Below, one piece after another: positions 15,099-24,270 of a DNA stretch of 64,000 nt. The position numbers and the translations under genes are program-made. Position 1 is the first letter of the stretch; each line of letters begins with the position of its first letter. This stretch comes from Nodularia sphaerocarpa UHCC 0038 (GTDB lineage: Bacteria > Cyanobacteriota > Cyanobacteriia > Cyanobacteriales > Nostocaceae), in contig NZ_CP060140.1 in NCBI RefSeq assembly GCF_022376295.1, positions 2,546,356 to 2,610,355 of the forward strand, in the 5' to 3' direction. The notes beneath the pieces are model-generated. The model was given only the letters and a program-made list of their open reading frames with translations, was not told the DNA's origin and searched no databases.

Positions 15099-18000
15099 AT
15101 GCCCCGTCGTCAAGATATACATAAAATACTGCTGTTAGGCTCTGGCCCTATTGTCATCGGACAAGCCTGTGAGTTTGACTATTCTGGGACTCAAGCCTGT
15201 AAAGCGCTGCGAGAAGAAGGCTATGAAGTGGTGTTAGTCAATTCTAACCCCGCCACGATTATGACCGATCCAGAAACTGCTGATCGTACCTATATTGAGC
15301 CGCTTACACCGGATTTCGTGGAAAAAGTCATTGCTAAAGAACGTCCTGATGCTCTGCTACCCACAATGGGAGGACAAACTGCTCTGAATTTGGCTGTAGC
15401 TTTGGCTAAAAATGGCGCTTTAGATAAGTATAACGTCGAGTTAATCGGCGCAAAGTTACCAGCGATAGAAAAAGCCGAAGATCGTAAACTGTTTAACGAG
15501 GCTATGGCTAAGATAGGCGTGGCTGTGTGTCCTAGTGGTACAGCTTCATCTTTAGCAGAATCCAAGGAAATTGCCGCAAAAATTGGTACTTATCCCCTAA
15601 TTATCCGTCCTGCCTTTACAATGGGTGGTACTGGTGGGGGTATTGCCTACAATAAAGAAGAATTTGAAGAAATGGCACAGGTGGGTATTGATGCTAGCCC
15701 TGTTTCTCAAATTCTGATTGACCAATCTTTACTCGGTTGGAAAGAATACGAATTAGAAGTAATGCGCGATTTAGCAGATAACGTCGTGATTATCTGTTCT
15801 ATCGAAAACATTGACCCTATGGGTATTCACACAGGCGACTCGATCACCGTCGCTCCCGCCCAAACCTTGACTGATAAAGAATATCAGCGCCTGCGGGATA
15901 TGGCGATTAAAATTATCCGCGAGATTGGTGTAGAAACTGGTGGTTCTAATATCCAATTTGCTGTAAATCCTGTGAATGGGGATGTGGTAGTCATTGAAAT
16001 GAATCCCCGCGTTTCCCGCAGTTCGGCTTTGGCTTCTAAAGCTACCGGTTTCCCCATTGCGAAAATTGCGGCGAAGTTAGCTGTGGGTTATACCCTGGAT
16101 GAAATTAAAAACGATATCACCAAGCAAACCCCCGCATCCTTTGAACCGACTATTGACTATGTAGTTACCAAAATTCCCCGCTTCGCTTTTGAAAAGTTCC
16201 CCGGTTCTGACCCGGTGCTGACTACTCAAATGAAGTCGGTGGGTGAAGCAATGGCGATTGGGCGGACTTTTAATGAATCTTTCCAAAAGGCTTTGCGTTC
16301 TCTGGAAACTGGACGCGCTGGGTGGGGTTGCGACCAAGCAGAAAAGTTACCCAGTGGTGAACAAATTCGCGCTCTATTGCGAACACCTCACCCTGACCGG
16401 ATTTTCTCGGTGCGTCATGCTTTACAAGTGGGGATAAGTATTGAGGAAATTTACGAACTCACTGCCATTGATCCTTGGTTTCTGGATAAAATGCAGCAAA
16501 TGCTGGATGTGGAAAAGTTCCTGAAGCGGACTCCTTTAAAACAGTTGACAAAAGAGCAGCTTTATGATGTAAAACGTGATGGTTTTAGCGATCGCCAAAT
16601 TGCCTTTGCAACTAAAACCACCGAAGATGAAGTTCGCAATTACCGCAAAGAATTAGGAGTTATCCCCGTTTACAAAACTGTGGATACCTGCGCGGCTGAG
16701 TTTGAAGCTTTTACTCCTTACTATTACTCTACCTACGAAGACGAAACCGAAGTTTTACCCACCAGCAAACCCAAGGTGATGATTTTGGGCGGTGGTCCGA
16801 ACCGCATTGGACAGGGTATTGAGTTTGACTATTGTTGTTGTCACGCCGCTTATGCGTTGAAGAAGGCGGGATTTGAGACAATTATGGTCAATTCTAATCC
16901 TGAGACGGTTTCTACAGATTATGATACGAGCGATCGCCTCTACTTTGAGCCGTTGACCAAAGAAGATGTGATCAATATTATCGAAGCAGAAAATCCTGTT
17001 GGGATAATTATTCAGTTTGGCGGACAAACACCCCTGAAATTGGCGGTTCCTTTAGAACAATTTCTCAATAATAACCCCTCTCTTTCTACCAAAATTTGGG
17101 GAACATCGCCGGATTCTATCGATATGGCGGAAAATCGGGAACGGTTTGAGAAGATTCTCAATCAGTTAAATATTGCTCAACCGCCCAATGGAATTGCTCG
17201 CAGTTACGAAGATGCGCTGATTGTGGCGAAACGCATTGGTTATCCGGTGGTTGTACGTCCTAGTTACGTGTTAGGCGGTCGGGCGATGGAAATCGTCTAT
17301 TCTGACACGGAGTTGGAACGGTACATGACTTTTGCGGTGTTAGTAGAACCAGAACACCCCATTTTAATCGATAAATTCTTGGAAAATGCCATTGAAGTCG
17401 ATGTGGATGCGATCGCCGATCATACCGGACGCGTAGTGATTGGTGGCATTATGGAACACATTGAGCAAGCGGGGATTCACTCAGGAGATTCGGCTTGTTC
17501 TTTACCCTCTATTTCCCTTTCTCCAGCCGTTCTGGCTCAAATCCGTACCTGGACGGTGCAGTTAGCCCAAGCCTTATCAGTTGTGGGATTGATGAATATT
17601 CAGTTTGCGGTTGTGGGCGCTCAAGGTTATTCTCCCCAAGTTTATATTCTGGAAGCAAACCCCCGCGCCTCGCGCACAGTGCCTTTTGTGTCTAAGTCTA
17701 CTGGTGTACCTTTGGCAAAAGTCGCATCCTTGATTATGTCGGGTAAAACTTTAGAGGAGCTTAACTTTACCGAGGAAGTGATTCCGTCCCATATTGCTGT
17801 CAAAGAAGCTGTATTACCGTTTAATAAATTTCCGGGAACTGATACAATCTTAGGCCCAGAAATGCGCTCTACTGGTGAAGTGATGGGAATCGACAGCGAC
17901 TTTGGGCGGGCGTTTGCTAAGGCGGAATTAGCTGCGGGTGAGTTTTTACCCCTCAAAGGAACTGTATTTGTCTCCATGAGCGATCGCGATAAATCTGATG

Positions 18001-18365
18001 CTGTCAATGTAGTTAAAGAATTGATTCGATTGGGCTTTGGGGTGATGGCGACATTAGGTACACGTCGTGTCCTCCAAGAAAATGGCTTAGATGTGGAGTT
18101 AGTGCTGAAACTTCATGAAGGTCGTCCCCATGTCCTGGATGCGATTAAAAATCAGAAAATTCAACTGATTATTAACACACCTTCTGGGGAAGAAGCCCAA
18201 ACTGATGCGAGGTTAATCCGGCGCACAGCTTTAGGTTACAAAATCCCCATTATCACTACTATCGCCGGAGCCAGAGCGACAGTAGCCGCTATCCATTCAC
18301 TACAAACTACTACTTTAGACGTAAAAGTTATCCAAGATTACTGCACGGTTCTTGATCTGGGCTAA
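15099..18365 (+). CDS. carB: Carbamoyl-phosphate synthase large subunit
   Basis: This 1088-residue enzyme makes carbamoyl phosphate from bicarbonate, ammonia (from the CarA glutaminase) and two ATP, feeding arginine and pyrimidine synthesis. It has the usual internal duplication. Each half opens with a biotin-carboxylase-like N-domain (LLLGSGPIVIGQACEFDYSG; ILGGGPNRIGQGIEFDYC) and then an ATP-grasp domain (IIRPAFTMGGTGGG; VVRPSYVLGGRAME), with metal ligands in VIEMNPRVSRSS and ILEANPRASRTV. The C-terminal MGS-like allosteric domain is at about residues 950-1088. Its length is normal. carA is not adjacent, as is common in cyanobacteria. It appears monocistronic. Confidence 0.97.
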   Translation: MPRRQDIHKILLLGSGPIVIGQACEFDYSGTQACKALREEGYEVVLVNSNPATIMTDPETADRTYIEPLTPDFVEKVIAKERPDALLPTMGGQTALNLAVALAKNGALDKYNVELIGAKLPAIEKAEDRKLFNEAMAKIGVAVCPSGTASSLAESKEIAAKIGTYPLIIRPAFTMGGTGGGIAYNKEEFEEMAQVGIDASPVSQILIDQSLLGWKEYELEVMRDLADNVVIICSIENIDPMGIHTGDSITVAPAQTLTDKEYQRLRDMAIKIIREIGVETGGSNIQFAVNPVNGDVVVIEMNPRVSRSSALASKATGFPIAKIAAKLAVGYTLDEIKNDITKQTPASFEPTIDYVVTKIPRFAFEKFPGSDPVLTTQMKSVGEAMAIGRTFNESFQKALRSLETGRAGWGCDQAEKLPSGEQIRALLRTPHPDRIFSVRHALQVGISIEEIYELTAIDPWFLDKMQQMLDVEKFLKRTPLKQLTKEQLYDVKRDGFSDRQIAFATKTTEDEVRNYRKELGVIPVYKTVDTCAAEFEAFTPYYYSTYEDETEVLPTSKPKVMILGGGPNRIGQGIEFDYCCCHAAYALKKAGFETIMVNSNPETVSTDYDTSDRLYFEPLTKEDVINIIEAENPVGIIIQFGGQTPLKLAVPLEQFLNNNPSLSTKIWGTSPDSIDMAENRERFEKILNQLNIAQPPNGIARSYEDALIVAKRIGYPVVVRPSYVLGGRAMEIVYSDTELERYMTFAVLVEPEHPILIDKFLENAIEVDVDAIADHTGRVVIGGIMEHIEQAGIHSGDSACSLPSISLSPAVLAQIRTWTVQLAQALSVVGLMNIQFAVVGAQGYSPQVYILEANPRASRTVPFVSKSTGVPLAKVASLIMSGKTLEELNFTEEVIPSHIAVKEAVLPFNKFPGTDTILGPEMRSTGEVMGIDSDFGRAFAKAELAAGEFLPLKGTVFVSMSDRDKSDAVNVVKELIRLGFGVMATLGTRRVLQENGLDVELVLKLHEGRPHVLDAIKNQKIQLIINTPSGEEAQTDARLIRRTALGYKIPIITTIAGARATVAAIHSLQTTTLDVKVIQDYCTVLDLG

Positions 18366-18417
18366 AAGCCGGGAAAGTATGAGCAGACTTGGCTTTGCTC
18401 AGTCAGTTGGGGGCTAT

Positions 18418-18447
18418 GGGGGAAAATTAGGATGAAGAATTTCCCCC
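18418..18447 (+). terminator. Possible hairpin terminator after carB
   Basis: An inverted repeat GGGGAAAATT / AATTTCCCC with a short loop lies about 50 bp after the carB stop. The following bases are pyrimidine-rich but not a clean T-tract, so termination is likely rather than certain. Confidence 0.5.
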
Positions 18448-19288
18448 CCTCTTCTTTGCCTAATCTGCATTAAGCGGTATTTACAAGGAAAATTAAGCAA
18501 TTATTATAGAAGCATGATTATTGTTTGCATTGAGATATGTTAAGAAATATGAGGAATGATTTTTCTCTGCATCAAATATCATCACCTTTGCTCTGGGGAT
18601 AATTTTTCAGGAAACAGTAGTGTAAGTCCTTTGGTAAAAGTAAGTGCCTTTTATTTAGAGGTGGGTAGTTGTGGACGCATTATATCTCAGTAGTAAAACT
18701 GACTCTAGTTCTGGTCAGAAAAAATTACCTCTGTTGTCAGTAACCCAAGGAGTCTTCACGTGTGATCTCCGTGGCTTCCAGCCGGATAGAGCTATGCTGT
18801 AATAAAGTTGGTATTGTTAGCCTACTGGCTAGCGCCGATGCAGCTTGGTGAACACAGGAAAAACACGGCTTATGGTTAGCATTTTTATACTAGTAAGGAT
18901 AGATGCCAAATCCGCCAGACAATGAAAGTTTGTCCGTCCTCTGCATAGCTAGGAACTGATGATATGAAGTGGAAAATATCCAAAAAATCCATAGATCAGG
19001 TCTTTCCATTTTTTCTCATAAAGGTTACAATTATTAATAATCTGGGATACATAAACATTTTGTTTATTAGGTTTTATCTCACCTGAGATACTTGTGAAAA
19101 ATGAAAAATCAATGTAGCGTCTAGCAACTAAGACCTTAAATTTGATTAATATGAGCAGCCGAACATATCGGAAGCGTAAATTACCAACCTGAGCATGGGT
19201 TCTCAGTCTAACTGGGTAATACCCCCGTAACAGCATCTATCAGTTAAAGATCCCACTGTCAAATCCATCATTACCACAGAGTAGCGCC
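18448..19288. promoter_or_regulatory. Long spacer and possible leader of the sigma factor gene
   Basis: About 840 bp separate the carB hairpin from the sigma factor start. The part from 18660 to 18950 is less AT-rich than typical spacers here and contains several short inverted repeats. A 95-codon minus-strand open frame at 18949-19236 has no family resemblance and is not called. Group 2 sigma genes often have long upstream regions, so a long 5' leader is possible. I do not recognise any known riboswitch. Confidence 0.35.
18671..18802 (+). CDS. Possible small protein, 43 residues
   Basis: An open frame starts with GTG at 18671 after AGAGGTGGG, a possible ribosome binding site, and ends with TAA at 18800. 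The translation has a mixed, protein-like composition (LPLLSVTQGVF, DLRGFQPDRAML). No family is recognised. It lies in the otherwise unexplained region before the sigma factor gene. It could be a leader peptide, a remnant or chance. Confidence 0.2.
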   Translation: MDALYLSSKTDSSSGQKKLPLLSVTQGVFTCDLRGFQPDRAML

Positions 19289-20245
19289 ATGAAGACCGCT
19301 CAGACAGCCACAGACCTCGTGCGGACTTACCTGCGTGAGATTGGCCGTGTGCCACTCTTAACCCACGAGGAAGAAATTTGCTATGGCAAACAGGTGCAAT
19401 ATTCCCGGATTTTGCATGAAGTCAGGGATTCTCTTGTCAACGAACTGGATCGTCAACCGAGTCCAGAGGAGTGGGCTTTAGCCGCCAATTTAGAAGTAGC
19501 ACAGTTGAACGATGCGATCGCCGATGGTGAAATTGCCAAACGCAAGATGGTAGAAGCCAATTTGCGTCTAGTGGTATCCGTTGCCAAAAAGTATATTAAG
19601 CGTAACGTCGATCTACTAGATTTGATTCAAGAAGGTAGCATCGGGATGCAACGGGGCGTAGAAAAATTTGACCCCACCAAGGGCTACAGATTTTCGACTT
19701 ATGCTTATTGGTGGATACGTCAAGCCATCACCAGAGCGATCGCCGAAAAAGCTCGTACGATCAGATTACCAATTCACATAACTGAAAAACTAAATAAAAT
19801 TAAAAAAGCACAGCGCCAGTTATCTCAGCAACTAGGACGCGCACCCTCGGCTGCTGAACTAGCCCAAGAACTAGACTTGACACCAAAGCAAGTACGAGAG
19901 TATCTAGAAAGAGCGCGTTTACCTCTATCCTTAGATTTGCGGTTAGGTGATAACTACGACACCGAACTAGGAGAAATGTTAGAAGATCCCGGCGCTTCTC
20001 CAGAAGAGTTTGTCATGCAATCTTCTCTCACTTATGACTTAGAGCGTCTGATGGAAGAACTCACCCCGCAACAAAAAGAAGTCCTGAAACTCCGCTTTGG
20101 GTTACTGGATGGACAAGCTCTAACTCTAGCAAAAATAGGTGATCTCCTCAACATCAGCCGCGAACGAGTCCGGCAAATTGAACGGGAAGCCTTAACCAAA
20201 CTTCGCAAGTCTAAAGCCAACATGAACGAATATTTGGCGAGCTAA
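19289..20245 (+). CDS. Group 2 RNA polymerase sigma-70 factor
   Basis: This 318-residue sigma factor has regions 1.2 to 4.2. Region 1.2 is VRTYLREIGRVPLLTHEEEI; region 2 includes VEANLRLVVSVAKKY, DLIQEGSIGMQRGVEKFD and RFSTYAYWWIRQAITRAI; region 3 has LPIHITEKLNKI; and region 4 has LTPQQKEVLKLRFGL and ISRERVRQIEREALTKLR. Region 1.1 is missing and the protein is short, which marks a non-essential group 2 factor of the SigB/SigC/SigD type in cyanobacteria rather than primary SigA. Which of these it is cannot be decided. Such factors act in carbon, nitrogen or stress responses. The upstream region is unusually long. Confidence 0.93.
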   Translation: MKTAQTATDLVRTYLREIGRVPLLTHEEEICYGKQVQYSRILHEVRDSLVNELDRQPSPEEWALAANLEVAQLNDAIADGEIAKRKMVEANLRLVVSVAKKYIKRNVDLLDLIQEGSIGMQRGVEKFDPTKGYRFSTYAYWWIRQAITRAIAEKARTIRLPIHITEKLNKIKKAQRQLSQQLGRAPSAAELAQELDLTPKQVREYLERARLPLSLDLRLGDNYDTELGEMLEDPGASPEEFVMQSSLTYDLERLMEELTPQQKEVLKLRFGLLDGQALTLAKIGDLLNISRERVRQIEREALTKLRKSKANMNEYLAS

Positions 20246-20577
20246 GACACTGACAAATCAAAAAATATGCCAAATTTTCTTGTGGAGCAGGCATTTTGCC
20301 TGCTCATCATCAAGGACGGGCAGGATTCCCATCCCACAAGATGGGATAATTTATTTTATGGTGTTCCCAGAAATGCTGATAGAAAACAAATACTGTGTTG
20401 AGAGGAGAAAACACGCTACTTGAGGTACGGTTCCACCGACTTCAAAGTGACAACGAGACTGTTACATTAATTGATAGGAACATTTGATAAGCAGTTAAAT
20501 TTCCCAAAAAATAGGCATTTACTATTCAAGTTGCAAACACTACACTACGCTTGTAGTAGTAGTACAGGAGGTAAAAC
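20246..20577. other. Spacer with dispersed repeat between sigma factor and DUF760 gene
   Basis: The first part, about 20250-20372, is a dispersed repeat also found in inverted orientation at about 54260-54385. The remainder holds an AT-rich promoter-like area and ends in a strong ribosome binding site (CAGGAGG) before the next gene. No gene lies here. Confidence 0.55.
20250..20372. repeat. Dispersed repeat, inverted copy at 54260-54385
   Basis: The sequence around CCCACAAGATGGGATAATT and TTTATGGTGTTCCC is the reverse complement of the stretch starting GGGAACACCATAAAAT at 54260. The match includes the CTTGTGG...CCACAAG core. The core at 20279-20340 has hairpins GAGCAGGCA/TGCCTGCTC. No coding content is seen. 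Confidence 0.7.
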
Positions 20578-20922
20578 ATGAGTAACAGATCCAACAGAGT
20601 CTCAGAATTTTTTAACGGTGAGTCAGAAACAAGTAATTTACTATGGCAATACGTTAAATCCCTGAGTCCGGACACAGTTACCCAGCTATCCAAACCTACT
20701 TCTTCTGAAGTTTTTCAGGTGATGGAGCGTAATATTATCGGATTATTAGGCAATCTACCTTCAGAACACTTCGACATCACAGTTACCACCAGCCGGGAAA
20801 GTCTTGGTCAGTTACTTGCTTCCGCGATGATTAGTGGTTATTTTCTGCGGAACGCTGAACAGAGAATGGATTTTGAAGCTGTTCTGCAAGGAACCGAAAA
20901 TAATTCTCACGAAATTGACTAA
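20578..20922 (+). CDS. DUF760 family protein
   Basis: This 114-residue protein matches DUF760, a family found in cyanobacteria and plant plastids. Typical segments are LLWQYVKSLSPDTVTQLSK, VMERNIIGLLGNLP, the central FDITVTTSRESLGQLLASAM and the end GYFLRNAEQRMDFE. It appears soluble and mostly helical with no signal peptide. The start follows a near-perfect Shine-Dalgarno sequence (CAGGAGG). The function is not known. The gene stands alone, with mutT following on the same strand after 216 bp. Confidence 0.82.
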   Translation: MSNRSNRVSEFFNGESETSNLLWQYVKSLSPDTVTQLSKPTSSEVFQVMERNIIGLLGNLPSEHFDITVTTSRESLGQLLASAMISGYFLRNAEQRMDFEAVLQGTENNSHEID

Positions 20923-21138
20923 CAATTTCCCATTTTCACTCACAAATTCAACATCATTGGGTTTATTACTTTGTGACGGTCAGGGATAAACCCATTAAAC
21001 TTAACTTCATAGATAATTTTCCTAACCTAACTTGACTGAAAATAAATGGCAAACTCGGCAGAAACTAAGTTTATTTTGCCGAATTTTGCTATAATCTCAC
21101 CTTTAGGGTAAATTATTTTTCTCCCTCACCGATCATAT

Positions 21139-21585
21139 ATGAGTGCAAATAGTTCTTTCCCACCGCACAAAATTATTGGTGTGGCTGTAATTTGGAACGA
21201 CCATGAGCAAATTTTAATTGATCGTCGTCTTCCAGAAGGTGTCATGGGTGGTTTATGGGAATTTCCTGGTGGCAAAATCGAGCCTGGTGAAACCATCGAA
21301 GAGTGTATTCAACGGGAAATTCAAGAAGAACTAGGAATAAAAATTGAAGTTGGAAAGCATTTAATCACCATAGATCACACTTACACTCACTTACGCGTTA
21401 CTCTAACGGTGCATCACTGTCGTCTGATTACAGGTGTTCCCCAACCCATAGAATGCGATGAAATATGCTGGGTAAATTTGGATGAACTGGAAAACTTTAC
21501 TTTCCCCGAAGCCAATAGTCAAATTATTACGGCGTTGAAGCAGGGAGTAGGGAGTGCAAGGATGAAACGAATAACCAATGACTAA
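21139..21585 (+). CDS. mutT: 8-oxo-dGTP diphosphatase MutT-type Nudix hydrolase
   Basis: This 148-residue Nudix protein has the complete box GGKIEPGETIEECIQREIQEELGI. The preceding RRLPEGVMGGLWEFPGGK is typical of MutT, which removes oxidised guanine nucleotides from the pool and so prevents A:T to C:G changes. DHTYTHLRVTLTVHHC follows, as in the MutY-associated/MutT branch. Nudix specificity is hard to predict, so the substrate is inferred from the family. It is followed on the same strand by a CBS protein gene after a short repeat-like spacer. Confidence 0.85.
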   Translation: MSANSSFPPHKIIGVAVIWNDHEQILIDRRLPEGVMGGLWEFPGGKIEPGETIEECIQREIQEELGIKIEVGKHLITIDHTYTHLRVTLTVHHCRLITGVPQPIECDEICWVNLDELENFTFPEANSQIITALKQGVGSARMKRITND

Positions 21586-21655
21586 TGATTAATGACTAAA
21601 TTCCGTAACAATGTATTACAAGAATTCTCACGCCTTTAGGCTGGGGAGTGTCAAA

Positions 21656-22153
21656 ATGGTTGCAGAGACTTTGATCAAGGTTATCAGTAAGCAAATGTCT
21701 AAAATTGTTATCGATATAATGACCCGCGACCCAATTGTGTTGCGGACGGAAACTCCACTGAAGGAAGCTATCCAAATTCTGGCAGAAAAACGCATCAGTG
21801 GTATACCTGTTGTGGATGATGTCGGTAAATTGGTGGGAATTATTTCCGAAACAGACTTAATGTGGCAAGAAACTGGTGTAACTCCTCCGGCGTACATCAT
21901 GTTTCTCGATAGCGTTATCTATTTACAAAATCCTGGTACTTACGAACGCGAGTTACACAAAGTATTAGGTCAAACAGTGGGCGAGGTGATGAGCAAAAAT
22001 CCGATAACTATTTCTCCCGAAAAAACTGTAAAAGAAGCGGCTCAATTGATGCAAGATCATAACATTCACCGCTTACCAGTCATTGACAGCGCGAGTCAAG
22101 TAGTTGGTATCCTCACCCGTGGTGATATTGTTCGGGCTATGGCTGCTAGTTAG
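21656..22153 (+). CDS. CBS domain pair protein
   Basis: This protein consists almost wholly of two CBS motifs. The first has IMTRDPIVLRTETPLKEAIQ and ISGIPVVDDVGKLVGIISETDL; the second has VMSKNPITISPEKTVKEAAQ and IHRLPVIDSASQVVGILTRGDI. CBS pairs bind adenosyl ligands such as AMP or ATP and act as energy sensors, often on a partner protein; none is fused here. An insert with PAYIMFLDSVIY between the motifs is common in cyanobacterial and plant CBSX-like proteins. Three ATGs are possible. I chose 21656 for its GGGGAG upstream, but 21695 (MSKIVIDIMTRDP) is equally plausible. Confidence 0.85.
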   Translation: MVAETLIKVISKQMSKIVIDIMTRDPIVLRTETPLKEAIQILAEKRISGIPVVDDVGKLVGIISETDLMWQETGVTPPAYIMFLDSVIYLQNPGTYERELHKVLGQTVGEVMSKNPITISPEKTVKEAAQLMQDHNIHRLPVIDSASQVVGILTRGDIVRAMAAS

Positions 22154-22200
22154 TCAGTTATCAGTTATCAGTTATCAATTTTGAAAATTAGGATAAATAA

Positions 22201-22863
22201 ATGAGTATTACTCCTGAGTCTGTAAAGCAAATGCTCAGTTCTGAAGATTTGGGCGATCGCTTACGTGCGGTTAATCAAGCTCGTGACTTGGAACCAGCAA
22301 AGGCTTTTGAACTGATTCAAATTGCTATTGGCGATCGCAATTCGCGAGTGCGATACTCAGCAGTAAGTCAGATGGATACCCTGGGAAACCAAGATTTACA
22401 GTTATCTTTAGATGTGTTGCGTAGTCTGCTCCATGACCCTGAACCTGATGTCCAAGCAGCCGCCGCCGATTGTTTGGGCGCGTTGAAGCTACACGATGCT
22501 TTTGACGATTTACAGCAACTTTACAATACAACCCCAGAGTGGCTAGTACAATTCAGCATCATTGCAACATTAGGCGAGTTAGGCGATCCCCGCTCCTTTG
22601 AACTACTCAAACAAGCACTCTCCTCAGAAAATGAATTAGTCCAAACAGCCGCCATTAGTTCCTTGGGAGAGTTGGGAGATATCCAAGCAATTCCCCTTTT
22701 AGCCCCCTTTGCTAGTAACTCCGATTGGCAAATCCGTTACAGAGTTGTCCAAGCCTTGACTCATTTGGGTGGTGCAGAGGCTCAATCGGTTCTAGAGACT
22801 CTCACTGATGATCAAGTGGAAGCAGTGGCAAATGAAGCTAAAAAGTCTTTGCAGTCAGCTTGA
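22201..22863 (+). CDS. nblB: HEAT-repeat protein, NblB-like phycobilisome degradation factor
   Basis: This 220-residue protein is built from HEAT-like repeats (RLRAVNQARDL, RVRYSAVSQMDTLG, VQAAAADCLGALK, VQFSIIATLGELGD, VQTAAISSLGELGD, IRYRVVQALTHLGG). Its N-terminus and repeat pattern match NblB, a relative of the phycocyanobilin lyases CpcE/CpcF needed for phycobilisome breakdown on nitrogen or sulphur starvation. The naming rests on overall resemblance. A phycobilin lyase subunit is the main alternative, but no phycobilisome gene is adjacent. It follows the CBS gene by 47 bp on the same strand and may be cotranscribed. Confidence 0.75.
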   Translation: MSITPESVKQMLSSEDLGDRLRAVNQARDLEPAKAFELIQIAIGDRNSRVRYSAVSQMDTLGNQDLQLSLDVLRSLLHDPEPDVQAAAADCLGALKLHDAFDDLQQLYNTTPEWLVQFSIIATLGELGDPRSFELLKQALSSENELVQTAAISSLGELGDIQAIPLLAPFASNSDWQIRYRVVQALTHLGGAEAQSVLETLTDDQVEAVANEAKKSLQSA

Positions 22864-23445
22864 ATCGGTTTAGTTACAGTTAATCTACTCTTACCGAAAA
22901 TTTTAGTCGGTATTCTAAAATTACGAGTGATTCCCCTAACTATGGCTGTGTATTATTCGATCTCTTAAATTCTCATCATACATACATAACAGCCCAATCA
23001 ATCTTCATGAGTGGATTCTTTTGTATTTTCTAACTAGAATATTAGTTTTAATTGCAAAAATACAGAAAAAATTCATACAAACTTAGTGTGATCTTTACTG
23101 CTTTTTTAACAAAAATCTACCATTGCGTGTGATAATGTCGCTATGTAAACCATAATACTTTGTCCACAAAAAATTTTGGAGTTGAGTTTATACTATTTAG
23201 TAGTGTAGTATTTACTTAAATTTAGTTGTCATAAGGCTACACCTTGTGATTGACTAGATCAACTGTGTTTTTAGAGGGCATATCATGAGTATTCTCCGCA
23301 GGATCACAGCATTAATTTCTAAAGACGTGCCTTAATAAGCTCTATAGCCTATTAAGGAAGTGGCACAAGTGCAGGTAAACAAGGTGTATTTTTACCATAA
23401 ACTTTCGTATCACACACAACTGTAAACTTTTAGATAGACAAAACC
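22864..23445. other. AT-rich spacer and long upstream region of the PEP-CTERM gene
   Basis: This 582-bp region has a weak hairpin (ACCG...TCGGT) just after nblB and is then AT-rich. At 23285-23335 a 16-codon open frame begins ATGAGTATTC after AGAGGGC, and it is followed by a hairpin. The sequence could be a long 5' leader for the PEP-CTERM protein gene. No other gene is seen. Confidence 0.4.
23330..23357 (+). promoter_or_regulatory. Hairpin in the leader of the PEP-CTERM gene
   Basis: The perfect inverted repeat CCTTAATA / TATTAAGG with a 12-base loop lies about 90 bp before the PEP-CTERM start and overlaps the end of a 16-codon open frame. No T-tract follows, so it is more likely an mRNA structure than a terminator. 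Confidence 0.35.
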
Positions 23446-24075
23446 ATGAAAACACTCAACAAAATCGGTATTGGCGCGGCTTTGGCTGCTAGCACTTTAG
23501 CTTTCAGCACTGTAGGTATGTCCTCTGCTCAAGCATCTGTATTAGGTCGGTTCACCATCACTGGGACTTCTGCATTGATAGAAGATGGTCAACGGATCAG
23601 ATTTAGCAATGCTAGGGTTGAAGATACTGCTCCGGTGGTCAACTCATTTACTCCTTTAGCTGACACCAGAGCTTTCTTGTCATCGATAGATTTAACCAAT
23701 CCCTTAGTTGACGGTGCCACAACCAGTTATGTAGGTAACGTAACCAACCCATTTCTAACATTTGCTGCTGATAGTGATTTAATCTTCACTGCTAACAACC
23801 CCTTCCAAGTTTCCTTTACAGATTTAGGTAACGGTCTCAAAGCAGCATTTGCGCCAATTAATGGCTTATTTACCAATACTGAAGGTGACTCTATAGGTAG
23901 AGGAGTAGCAACCATCGAGTTTATTGAACTTGACGGAGGCTTCTCTCTGACTCTAGACGCAACACCAATAGCAGTACCCGAACCTACAACTACCCTGGGA
24001 CTTGCTGCTTTGGGATTGGGAGCTTTCTTCAGCAAGAGCATGGCTAAAAAGAAGAAAAAGTTGGTAAATGCTTAA
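23446..24075 (+). CDS. PEP-CTERM sorting domain exported protein
   Basis: This 209-residue protein has an N-terminal signal peptide (LNKIGIGAALAASTLAF, cleavage near SSAQA). A middle region of about 145 residues has no recognised fold. A C-terminal PEP-CTERM signal follows: VPEPTTTLGLAALGLGAFF, then a basic tail KKKKK. PEP-CTERM proteins are sorted by an exosortase and are often linked to the cell surface or exopolysaccharide. The middle region is rich in Thr, Asn and Phe and is probably beta-structured. Its function is unknown. A terminator follows at 24234. Confidence 0.82.
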   Translation: MKTLNKIGIGAALAASTLAFSTVGMSSAQASVLGRFTITGTSALIEDGQRIRFSNARVEDTAPVVNSFTPLADTRAFLSSIDLTNPLVDGATTSYVGNVTNPFLTFAADSDLIFTANNPFQVSFTDLGNGLKAAFAPINGLFTNTEGDSIGRGVATIEFIELDGGFSLTLDATPIAVPEPTTTLGLAALGLGAFFSKSMAKKKKKLVNA

Positions 24076-24233
24076 TACAAGCCGTTTATCAAAACCATAA
24101 TTTCACAAATTGTGGGATGATGGTCGATAATGTTTAGCTTCCGTATAACTGTAGGACAACTTTTAGCTAGTTGCTAACTAGCTACTGACACCAACAACAG
24201 AAACTGGTAATGGCTCCAAACAAAGAGCCTTGC

Positions 24234-24270
24234 ATACCCCTATGACTCGTCACAGTCACAGGGGTATTTT
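24234..24270 (+). terminator. Rho-independent terminator after the PEP-CTERM gene
   Basis: The inverted repeat ATACCCCT / AGGGGTAT, extended inward by TGAC/GTCA pairing, is followed by TTTTAATT. It lies about 160 bp beyond the stop codon, in the convergent spacer before the DUF456 gene. Confidence 0.8.

Noticed and set aside
18690..18930. Possible known riboswitch in the sigma factor leader
   Set aside because: No cobalamin box, glutamine-motif or other consensus core could be matched by eye.
18949..19236. 95-codon minus-strand open frame before the sigma factor gene
   Set aside because: No family resemblance, biased composition and no ribosome binding site; left as part of an unexplained spacer.
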